A DNA stretch of 29,189 bases from Clostridium sp. (GTDB taxonomy: Bacteria > Bacillota > Clostridia > Lachnospirales > Lachnospiraceae), in contig SFNH01000008.1 of assembly GCA_004554205.1 (NCBI GenBank), positions 1-29,189 on the forward strand, read 5' to 3'. Position 1 is the stretch's first letter; each line of letters starts with the position of its first letter. The translations under genes and the position numbers were made by a program. Below the pieces are notes generated by a model. It saw only the letters and a program-made list of their open reading frames with translations. It ran no database searches and was not told the DNA's origin. Shown piece by piece: positions 23,720 to 29,189 of this stretch.

Positions 23720-23748
23720 TTGCAAATACGCGGAGAATGTGCTACGAT
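23720..23748 (+). promoter_or_regulatory. Extended -10 SigA promoter of the CobO-like gene
   Basis: TTGCAA (23720-23725), a 17-bp spacer and TACGAT (23743-23748) preceded by TG one base upstream make a convincing promoter. The leader to the ATG at 23796 is about 40 nt. The -35 box begins four bases after the stop of the SSB-like gene. Confidence 0.7.
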
Positions 23749-23795
23749 AAGCAAATATCAACCATTTCAGAAAAGTTTGATTGAGGTGTACGGCG

Positions 23796-24281
23796 ATGAA
23801 TGCAGGAAAGCTTGAGGTCATCTGCGGAAATGACGGCGCCGGGAAGACTGCGATGGCGCTCGGAAAGGCGCTCCTGGCGCTCACGGAGCAGAAAACGGTG
23901 ATCGTGATCCAGTTTTTGAAGGGAAGCCAGAAGGGCGAGAACTTAGAGACGGTGAAGCGCCTGGAGCCAGAGCTTAAGATTTTCCGGTTTGAGAAGTCGG
24001 ATGCTTACTTTTCGGAGCTCGCGGGCAAGGCAAAGCGCGAGGAAACGGTCAACATTGTGAACGGCCTTAACTATGCGAGGAAGGTCTTAACTACCGGCGA
24101 GTGTGAGCTTCTGGTGCTCGATGAGGCGCTTGGACTGATCGACCAGGGGATCATCGGCGAGGAGGAGCTTTCCTCGATTCTCGACTGCCGCGGCGAGGCG
24201 GATGTGATCGTGACCGGGAAGGTTCTTTCATCCGGTCTTAAACAGCTTGCCGATAGAATCGAGTGGGTGGAGACACGTTGA
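23796..24281 (+). CDS. CobO/BtuR-like P-loop ATPase (corrinoid adenosyltransferase family)
   Basis: The 161-aa product follows the ACA (CobO/BtuR) pattern: P-loop GNDGAGKT (11-18), VIVIQFLKGSQKGE (about 36-49), and the Walker-B-like segment LLVLDEALGLIDQGII followed by ADVIVTGK. The family moves an adenosyl group onto cob(I)alamin or cob(I)yrinic acid diamide. Two differences matter: the P-loop is GNDGAGKT instead of GNGKGKT, and the C-terminal corrinoid-binding tail of CobO (ending in RxGID-type sequence) is missing. The protein may be a relative with a different substrate. No cobalamin genes are nearby. The ATG at 23796 has GAGGTG upstream; a TTG at 23781 is rejected. Confidence 0.75.
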   Translation: MNAGKLEVICGNDGAGKTAMALGKALLALTEQKTVIVIQFLKGSQKGENLETVKRLEPELKIFRFEKSDAYFSELAGKAKREETVNIVNGLNYARKVLTTGECELLVLDEALGLIDQGIIGEEELSSILDCRGEADVIVTGKVLSSGLKQLADRIEWVETR

Positions 24282-24305
24282 TCGTTAAGTCACCATAATT
24301 ATACA
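24278..24305 (+). promoter_or_regulatory. Weak candidate promoter of dapA
   Basis: TTGATC (24278-24283) and TATACA (24300-24305) are separated by 16 bp, a modest match. The first box overlaps the end of the CobO-like gene. dapA may also be reached by read-through from 23743. Confidence 0.35.
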
Positions 24306-24338
24306 GAAAGAGGAGCATGATAAGGAGGATACAGGATT

Positions 24339-25223
24339 ATGGCTATTTTTGAAGGAGCAGGCGTGGCGCTCATCACTCCGTTTACGGAGTCGGGTGAGGT
24401 GAATTACGCGAAGCTTGAGGAACTTGTTGAGGAGCAGATTGCAGGAGGCACGGATGCGATCATCGCCTGCGGAACTACCGGCGAGTCCTCCACGATGAGC
24501 CATGAGGAGCACTTGGACGTGGTTCGTTTTGTGTGCAAAGTCACAGGCAGGCGGATACCTGTCATCGCGGGCACCGGCTCCAACTCAACGAGCGAGGCGA
24601 TCCATCTGTCAAAGGAGGCCGAGAAAGCAGGCGCGGACGGCCTTCTTCTTGTGACCCCATATTATAATAAGGCGACCCAGGGCGGACTGATCGCCCACTA
24701 TACGGCGATTGCCGGGTCTGTGAACATTCCGATCCTTCTGTACCATATTCCGGGGCGTACCGGTCTTACGATGAAGCCGGAGACCATCGTGAAGCTGTGC
24801 AGGGAGGTGCCGAATGTTGTGGGCGTGAAGGAGGCGAGCGCGAATTTCTCCGCAATCGCCGAGATCATGAGCATGGCGGGCGGCTGTGTGGACCTGTATT
24901 CGGGCAATGACGACCAGATCGTGCCGATCCTGTCCATGGGCGGCAAGGGCGTGATCTCCGTGCTCTCAAACGTGGCACCGCGGCAGACTCACGACATCTG
25001 TGAATCGTATCTTAAGGGTGATGTGAAGAGAAGCTTAAAGCTGCAGCTTGACGCCATCCCTCTCATCAATGCGCTGTTCTGCGAGGTAAACCCGATCCCG
25101 GTCAAGGCGGCAATGAACATGATGGGTAAGGAGGTCGGCCCTCTTCGCCTTCCGCTCACCGAGATGGAACCGCAGAATAAAGAGCGTCTTAAGAAGGCGA
25201 TGGAGGAGTACGGGATCCTTTAA
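24339..25223 (+). CDS. dapA: 4-hydroxy-tetrahydrodipicolinate synthase
   Basis: DapA condenses pyruvate with aspartate semialdehyde, the first committed step to diaminopimelate, lysine and, in spore formers, dipicolinic acid. The 294-aa length is typical. Visible motifs are GTTGES (45-50), TPYYNKATQGG (106-116), YHIPGRTG with Tyr135, and the Schiff-base lysine K164 in VGVKEAS. The start has AAGGAGG at a good distance. dapB follows after 29 bp, so the two form an operon. In a sporulating cell the product also supplies the dipicolinate handled by the SpoVA proteins encoded upstream. Confidence 0.97.
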   Translation: MAIFEGAGVALITPFTESGEVNYAKLEELVEEQIAGGTDAIIACGTTGESSTMSHEEHLDVVRFVCKVTGRRIPVIAGTGSNSTSEAIHLSKEAEKAGADGLLLVTPYYNKATQGGLIAHYTAIAGSVNIPILLYHIPGRTGLTMKPETIVKLCREVPNVVGVKEASANFSAIAEIMSMAGGCVDLYSGNDDQIVPILSMGGKGVISVLSNVAPRQTHDICESYLKGDVKRSLKLQLDAIPLINALFCEVNPIPVKAAMNMMGKEVGPLRLPLTEMEPQNKERLKKAMEEYGIL

Positions 25224-25252
25224 ATATAACAGCTACATTGGAGGAAATGAGA

Positions 25253-26017
25253 ATGATAAAAATGATCATGCACGGCTGCTGCGGCGCGATGGGGCGGACG
25301 ATCACCGCTCTGGCAGCAGATATGGACGGCATAGAGATCGTGGCCGGTATCGACAGAAATCCTGACGCGAAGGAAGCGTACCCGGTATTTGCCTCTCTTG
25401 AGGAGTGCAATATCAATGCGGATGTCGTTGTCGATTTCTCGACTGCGAAAGCGGTGGATCATCTGCTTGATTATTGCGGGAAGCATAAGCTGCCCCTAGT
25501 GCTCTGCACTACCGGGCTTTCCGATGGGCAGATTGGGAAGGTGGGGGAGACGGCAAAGAGTACCGCGATCCTGCGCTCCGCCAACATGTCGCTCGGCGTA
25601 AATACCATGATGAAGCTTCTTGAAAGCGCCGCGAAGATTCTGGCAAACGCGGGCTTTGACATCGAGATCGTGGAGAAGCACCACAATCAGAAAACGGACG
25701 CGCCCAGTGGTACAGCGCTCGCGCTTGCGGACAGTGTCAACGAGGCGATGGGCGGGCGGTATCATTACACATACGACCGCACAGCAGAGCGGGCAAAGCG
25801 AGACAGCAAAGAGATCGGGATCTCGTCCGTGCGCGGCGGCTCTATCGTCGGAGAGCATGAGGTGATCTTTGCCGGGAAGGATGAGGTCGTGACATTTACC
25901 CACACCGCATATTCCAAGGCAATCTTCGGAAAAGGCGCCCTTGAGGCCGCGATGTTCTTAGCCGGGAAAGCGCCCGGCTTATACAGCATGGCCGATGTGA
26001 TCGCCGCATCATCTTAA
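25253..26017 (+). CDS. dapB: 4-hydroxy-tetrahydrodipicolinate reductase
   Basis: DapB reduces the DapA product with NAD(P)H. The 254-aa product has the nucleotide-binding HGCCGAMGR (7-15) and the family signature EKHHNQKTDAPSGTA (141-155) with catalytic H143 and K147. The ATG at 25253 lies eight bases after GGAGG; an in-frame TTG at 25238 and ATG at 25247 are less well placed. It forms an operon with dapA. A perfect 8-bp inverted repeat (ATCATCTT-AAT-AAGATGAT, 26008-26026) spans its stop codon but lacks a U-tract, so it is not an intrinsic terminator. Confidence 0.97.
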   Translation: MIKMIMHGCCGAMGRTITALAADMDGIEIVAGIDRNPDAKEAYPVFASLEECNINADVVVDFSTAKAVDHLLDYCGKHKLPLVLCTTGLSDGQIGKVGETAKSTAILRSANMSLGVNTMMKLLESAAKILANAGFDIEIVEKHHNQKTDAPSGTALALADSVNEAMGGRYHYTYDRTAERAKRDSKEIGISSVRGGSIVGEHEVIFAGKDEVVTFTHTAYSKAIFGKGALEAAMFLAGKAPGLYSMADVIAASS

Positions 26018-26077
26018 TAAGATGATCAGAAGCTTGAGAATTGGAAAAGATTGACAAAAACAGACCGATGGTTTCCT

Positions 26078-26107
26078 TCATAAAAAGGTTAAAATCGTTC
26101 CATACTA
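26078..26107 (+). promoter_or_regulatory. SigG-like promoter of the lipoprotein gene
   Basis: TCATA (26078-26082), an 18-bp spacer and CATACTA (26101-26107) match the SigG consensus with one mismatch in the -35 box. The -10 box lies within the 8-bp spacer of a perfect inverted repeat TCGTTC/GAACGA (26095-26114) that could be an operator. A TTGACA at 26051 has no good -10 at 17 bp. Confidence 0.45.
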
Positions 26108-26130
26108 AGAACGACAACAGAAAGGAGACC

Positions 26131-26508
26131 ATGATTATGAGAAAAGTCAGAATGTCATTTTGTGTTTTACTGATCGCGCTCACGGTATTCCTGGTCACCG
26201 GGTGCACGAACCGGAATAATACCGGAAACGGTACGGCTGGCGGTACGACCGGCGGAGGCACCACAACGGAGAGTACTTCCGGGGCGGGTACAAACGGAGC
26301 TGCGGCGGGTGAGAGCGGCGGCGCCGGAGTAAACGGCGGAAACGGCGGCACGACCGGAGGCGCGGGAACGATGAACTCGGGCGGCACAAACGGCACAGGT
26401 AATGGAGAATCCGGCGGAGTCATCGACGGCATTGTTAATGATGTGGAGAAGGGCGTGAACGACATTACCGGGGAGAGCACCAGCGCTGCCGCCGACGAGA
26501 GCAGGTAA
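26131..26508 (+). CDS. Small Gly/Thr-rich lipoprotein
   Basis: The product is 125 aa (123 if the ATG at 26137 is used, which is better spaced from AAAGGAG). A lipoprotein signal is clear: basic MRKVRMSF, a hydrophobic stretch CVLLIALTVFL, and the lipobox VTGC with the lipidated cysteine near residue 26. The mature part is a low-complexity Gly/Thr/Asn linker of about 70 residues, ending in a short ordered-looking segment GGVIDGIVNDVEKGVNDITG. That tail resembles the end of spore lipoproteins of the YhcN/YlaJ type as I remember them, but the YhcN domain itself is absent. With a SigG-like promoter, a role at the forespore surface is a fair inference. A strong terminator follows. Confidence 0.78.
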   Translation: MIMRKVRMSFCVLLIALTVFLVTGCTNRNNTGNGTAGGTTGGGTTTESTSGAGTNGAAAGESGGAGVNGGNGGTTGGAGTMNSGGTNGTGNGESGGVIDGIVNDVEKGVNDITGESTSAAADESR

Positions 26509-26534
26509 GACGACAGACCCTTGTCAGGGGACAC

Positions 26535-26585
26535 AAAAAGGAACCGTACCGGGCAGAAAACCCGGCGGTTCCTTTTTCCTTTTTT
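26535..26585 (+). terminator. Strong intrinsic terminator after the lipoprotein gene
   Basis: A long perfect stem is formed by AAAAAGGAACCG and CGGTTCCTTTTT with an inner CCGGG/CCCGG helix and a short loop (26535-26577), followed by more T residues. It closes the dapA-dapB-lipoprotein stretch. Confidence 0.9.
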
Positions 26586-26732
26586 GTTCGGTCGCGGGTG
26601 AGGTTTTCGCCTATGTTCGGTCGCGGCTAAGACTTTCGCCTTTGTTCGGTCGCCGGGTGTAATGCTTTTTTTTCACAAGTTCAAAAAAGCATTCACCGGT
26701 CTCCCTCACGGTAAGGTTTACCCCGCTCCCTC
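26586..26732. repeat. Inverted counterpart of the 29-bp and 27-bp tandem arrays
   Basis: GTTCGGTCGC occurs at 26586, 26615 and 26644, an exact 29-bp period. TCCCTC units follow at 26702 and 26727. Both motifs are the reverse complement of those at 131-305. Between them lies a hairpin-like AATGCTTTTTT/AAAAAAGCATT pair (26671-26692). No gene is supported; the open frame from 26662 is repeat-derived. Confidence 0.7.
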
Positions 26733-26846
26733 ACGACTGGCGGCTAATAGGCGCGCGGACCGAGCCGGAAACGCAGCGTGTCACATGGGGCTGTCTTGCC
26801 GGTGCCTGTGGCGTAAAATCTGCCGAAAACGCAGCATGGTCGAACT
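26733..26846. repeat. Partial copy of the MITE-like core
   Basis: The stretch from ACTGGCGGCTAATAGGCGCG to GCAGCATGGTCGAACTC matches the core at 2302-2412 in the same orientation, with several substitutions. The right terminal repeat is decayed and no left terminal repeat is joined to it; instead the tandem array at 26586-26732 precedes it. Confidence 0.75.
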
Positions 26847-26853
26847 CTTTTTC

Positions 26854-26882
26854 TATACAAAAAGAAAAATAAATGATATACT
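26854..26882 (+). promoter_or_regulatory. Extended -10 promoter before the 112-aa gene
   Basis: TATACT (26877-26882) preceded by TG one base upstream forms an extended -10; TATACA (26854-26859) 17 bp upstream is a weak -35. The start codon of the next gene is 33 nt downstream. It may also supply purB. Confidence 0.5.
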
Positions 26883-26915
26883 TAAAATAGAAACATAGAT
26901 GGGAAAAGGAGAAGG

Positions 26916-27254
26916 ATGGGAGGATACCAAACGAAACGAAGGCGCGCTTTAAGGCGCTGCCGCCGCGCCTGCCTGCAAAGACAGGCAAATGAGGCCGGGA
27001 TCGGAAAACAAAACAGAAGGCTTCGCTGTGTGTGCGCCGCGCTGCTCATGTTTGAGTTCTTTGTCGGAGCCGGGCGCATGATGAAAGCGACAGGAGATGA
27101 GCTCCGCCTTTTTTGGCGGGAAACGGAGTGTGCCGCTGAGTGGATTTCGCCGGGGGAGGAACGTGAAAATGAGGAGGTCTACGGCGTCCGACTTCGGCTG
27201 GATAAGCTGGAGCTTAAGTTTTATCATCGAAGTCTGGAAACGGTCTTAAAGTAG
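26916..27254 (+). CDS. Hypothetical 112-aa protein upstream of purB
   Basis: I do not recognise this protein. The start has AAAGGAG upstream and a plausible promoter. Residues 1-37 are very basic (TKRRRALRRCRRACLQRQ), residues about 38-54 are hydrophobic (VCAALLMFEFFVGAG), and the rest is charged with a strand-like ending YGVRLRLDKLELKFYHR. This would fit a small membrane-anchored protein with its C-terminus outside. An inverted repeat TGCCTG/CAGGCA lies within its early codons. purB starts 38 bp after the stop, so the two may share a transcript. The reading frame could be spurious. Confidence 0.5.
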   Translation: MGGYQTKRRRALRRCRRACLQRQANEAGIGKQNRRLRCVCAALLMFEFFVGAGRMMKATGDELRLFWRETECAAEWISPGEERENEEVYGVRLRLDKLELKFYHRSLETVLK

Positions 27255-27291
27255 GCAGACACAAGACGAAAATACAAATTTGGAGGTTTTT

Positions 27292-28722
27292 ATGAACGAC
27301 AGATACCAGAGCCCGTTGTCAGAGCGCTACGCCAGCCGGGAGATGCAGTACATCTTCTCGCCGGACAAGAAATTTAAAACATGGAGAAAGCTGTGGATTG
27401 CCCTGGCGGAGACCGAGCGGGAGCTTGGGCTTGCCATCAGTGCTGAGCAGATTGATGAGATGAAGGCCCACGCCGAGGACATCAACTATGAGGTCGCAAA
27501 GGAGCGGGAGAACCTTGTCCGCCACGACGTCATGTCCCATGTGTACGCGTACGGTATGCAGTGCCCGAAAGCGAAGGGCATCATCCATCTGGGCGCGACC
27601 TCCTGCTATGTGGGGGACAATACCGACATCATCATTATGACCGAGGGGCTTAAGCTGGTTCGCAAAAAGCTTCTCAATGTCATAGCCGGGCTGGCGAAAT
27701 TCGCCGACCAGTACAAGGATCAGCCGACGCTCTCCTTTACGCACTTTCAGCCGGCCCAGCCGACGACCGTGGGTAAGCGGGCAACTCTGTGGTTAAACGA
27801 TCTTTTGCTCGATCTTGAAGATCTTGACCATGTGATCGGCAGTATGAAGCTCTTAGGCTCCAAGGGCACCACCGGCACCCAGGCAAGCTTTCTGGAGCTT
27901 TTTGAGGGTGACCATGAGAAGTGCCGCCGGGCGGATCAGATGATCGCGGAGAAGATGGGCTTTGCGGCCTGCTATCCGGTGTCGGGGCAGACCTACTCCC
28001 GCAAGGTGGATACCCGCGTCTTAAATGTGCTCGCGGGCATTGCGCAGAGCGCGCACAAGTTCTCAAACGATATTCGCCTGCTCCAGCATTTGAAGGAGGT
28101 GGAGGAGCCCTTTGAGAAGAACCAGATCGGCTCTTCCGCGATGGCGTACAAGCGCAATCCCATGCGCTGCGAGCGCATAGCGTCTCTGGCCAACTATGTG
28201 ATGAGCGACGTGATGAATCCGATGCTCGTGGCGTCCACCCAGTGGTTTGAGCGGACGTTAGACGACTCTGCGAACAAGCGCTTAAGCATTCCGGAGGGCT
28301 TTCTCGCGGTCGATGGTATCCTTGATTTGTACCTGAATGTGCTGGACGGTCTTGTGGTGTACCCGAAGGTCATCGAGAAGCACTTTATGGCGGAGCTTCC
28401 GTTTATGGCGACCGAGAATATTATGATGGACGCCGTGAAGGCGGGGGGAGACCGCCAGGAGCTGCATGAGCGCATCCGCGTACTTTCCATGGAGGCGGGA
28501 AGAAATGTAAAAGAAAACGGCCTCGACAACAACCTTCTGGAGCTGATCGCCGCAGATTCCTCCTTCGGGCTCAGCCTTGACGAGCTGAAAGCCTGCATGG
28601 AGCCGTCCCGCTATGTGGGCCGTGCGCCGCAGCAGGTGGAAGAATTCTTAAGCGAAGTGGTGAGACCGATCCTTGAGGAGAACAAAGATCTTCTCGGAAT
28701 GACGGCAGAGATCCGCGTGTAG
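27292..28722 (+). CDS. purB: Adenylosuccinate lyase
   Basis: PurB cleaves fumarate from SAICAR and from adenylosuccinate in purine synthesis. The 476-aa product belongs to the longer form of the fumarase/aspartase superfamily. It has the general acid His in SFTHFQPAQPTT (H151), the segment GSKGTTGTQASF (189-200), and the mobile-loop signature SSAMAYKRNPMRCERI (281-296), where Ala replaces the more usual Pro before YKRNP. The ATG at 27292 follows GGAGG; an in-frame TTG at 27280 is rejected. No other purine gene is nearby. The final G of its stop codon is the first base of a 78-bp palindrome. Confidence 0.96.
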   Translation: MNDRYQSPLSERYASREMQYIFSPDKKFKTWRKLWIALAETERELGLAISAEQIDEMKAHAEDINYEVAKERENLVRHDVMSHVYAYGMQCPKAKGIIHLGATSCYVGDNTDIIIMTEGLKLVRKKLLNVIAGLAKFADQYKDQPTLSFTHFQPAQPTTVGKRATLWLNDLLLDLEDLDHVIGSMKLLGSKGTTGTQASFLELFEGDHEKCRRADQMIAEKMGFAACYPVSGQTYSRKVDTRVLNVLAGIAQSAHKFSNDIRLLQHLKEVEEPFEKNQIGSSAMAYKRNPMRCERIASLANYVMSDVMNPMLVASTQWFERTLDDSANKRLSIPEGFLAVDGILDLYLNVLDGLVVYPKVIEKHFMAELPFMATENIMMDAVKAGGDRQELHERIRVLSMEAGRNVKENGLDNNLLELIAADSSFGLSLDELKACMEPSRYVGRAPQQVEEFLSEVVRPILEENKDLLGMTAEIRV

Positions 28723-28799
28723 TAACAGTTCAGCCACGCTGCGTTTCCTGCTCGGTCGCTCGCGACCGAGCAGGAAACGCAGCGTGGCTGAACTGTTAC
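28722..28799. repeat. 78-bp near-perfect palindrome
   Basis: Arms of 38 bp starting GTAACAGTTCAGCCACGCTG are perfect inverted copies separated by only two bases (28760-28761). The outer part equals the terminal repeat of the MITE-like element at 2250 and the inner part equals its CGACCGAGCAGGAAACGCAG core. It therefore looks like two fused element ends. It lies between the convergent purB and Rpn-like genes and could form a very stable hairpin or cruciform; neither side has a U-tract. Confidence 0.9.
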
Positions 28800-28819
28800 G
28801 ATGGACGATCTCTCTGATT

Positions 28820-29189
28820 TTAAATTGTCTTCCCTGCAAGCAGCGCCTTCAACTCCGCAATCTGCTTTTGCTGCTCCGCGAGCTGTGTATCCTTTGCCGC
28901 GATCTGCGCGCCCTGCTCCCTTATCCACGTATCCTTCGCCGCGAGCTGTGAATCTTTCTCTTTTAGCTGCGCGCTCTGCTCCGCGATCTTTTGCTGCTGG
29001 AGCTCCACCATCAGATTTACCGTATTCGCATCCAATATCTTTAACGCTTCCGAATACATACTCATCAACTCCTTCATCTGATACCGGAATCGGAATACCT
29101 CTCGGTATATCTCCGAAAATTCCGGGTATGCCTCTATCACCTCGCGGATGTCCTCCGGGCTCTCCGACGAGATGAAATACAGCCACGCA
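28820..29189 (-). CDS. 3' end of an Rpn/PD-(D/E)XK transposase-family protein (cut by window edge)
   Basis: The last 122 codons are visible; the 5' end lies outside the window on the right, so internal starts such as the GTG near 29140 are not true starts. The sequence reads WLYFISSESPEDIREVIEAY, then a linker with KILDANTVNLMVELQQQK, and a coiled coil with repeated KD-x-QLAA units. This matches the C-terminal region of Rpn family recombination-promoting nucleases/putative transposases (PF12784-like), which are abundant in Lachnospiraceae. The catalytic nuclease core is not in view. It converges on purB with the 78-bp palindrome between the two genes. Confidence 0.75.
   Translation of the reverse strand, partial: AWLYFISSESPEDIREVIEAYPEFSEIYREVFRFRYQMKELMSMYSEALKILDANTVNLMVELQQQKIAEQSAQLKEKDSQLAAKDTWIREQGAQIAAKDTQLAEQQKQIAELKALLAGKTI

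Noticed and set aside
26008..26026. Inverted repeat at the dapB stop as a terminator
   Set aside because: The stem is AT-rich and no T-run follows; a real terminator is present after the lipoprotein gene.
26586..26660. CRISPR-like array with 29-bp period
   Set aside because: There are no unique spacers: the full unit repeats in tandem with only three copies, and no cas genes are present.
26662..26898. 78-aa open frame before the 112-aa gene
   Set aside because: It translates the MITE core in the same frame as the false PBP extension and has no ribosome site; the similarity is due to the DNA repeat.
28611..29186. 191-aa minus-strand frame spanning the palindrome
   Set aside because: It overlaps purB and the palindrome in another frame; the Rpn-like coiled-coil frame explains the region.
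1..29189. tRNA, rRNA or riboswitch genes
   Set aside because: No cloverleaf, rRNA-like stretch, T-box or lysine-riboswitch-like leader was recognised; the dapA leader is only 57 bp.

Overview
The window looks like chromosomal DNA of a spore-forming Lachnospiraceae-type Clostridia (Firmicutes). The evidence is a complete spoIIA operon (spoIIAA-spoIIAB-sigF) followed by spoVA genes, a DUF4364 regulator-like protein, a DUF5717/DUF5716 gene pair that I know only from that family, strong AGGAGG ribosome sites, and fairly GC-rich coding DNA. Family names come from recognition of motifs and context. No database search was possible.

Layout. 1-460: repeat-rich intergenic DNA ending in a terminator with a promoter nested in it, then galE (461-1483). 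A minus-strand DUF4364 gene (1629-2159) follows. A MITE-like element (2250-2416) with a 7-bp flanking duplication lies just before a large plus-strand run: a 1191-aa DUF5717-like solenoid protein, a degenerate Hsp70/actin-like DUF5716 protein, a small TPR protein, valS, a 45-aa protein and a TPR/transmembrane protein, ended by a terminator at 12361-12401. The sporulation block runs from 12579 to 17235: spoIIAA, spoIIAB, sigF, a 51-aa membrane protein, then spoVAA, AB, AC, AD and AEB. A SigG-type promoter overlaps the 3' end of sigF. A class A penicillin-binding protein (17241-19874, minus) converges on it with a 5-bp gap.

A second structured repeat region (about 19931-20296) separates the PBP promoter from yigZ. 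After it come yigZ, typA, a tandem-OB SSB-like protein, a short CobO-like ATPase, dapA-dapB (lysine/diaminopimelate pathway) and a small lipoprotein with a SigG-like promoter. Another repeat array (26586-26846) precedes a 112-aa unknown protein and purB. The window ends with a near-perfect 78-bp palindrome and the 3' end of an Rpn/PD-(D/E)XK transposase-like gene on the minus strand.

Three things stand out. First, an uncharacterised cytosolic cluster combines an Hsp70-like fold with two helical-repeat proteins, directly upstream of valS. Second, there are two families of structured intergenic repeats; one is repeatedly joined to the U-tract of intrinsic terminators. Third, the sporulation block carries a new small membrane protein and promoter signatures that predict SigH then SigG control.
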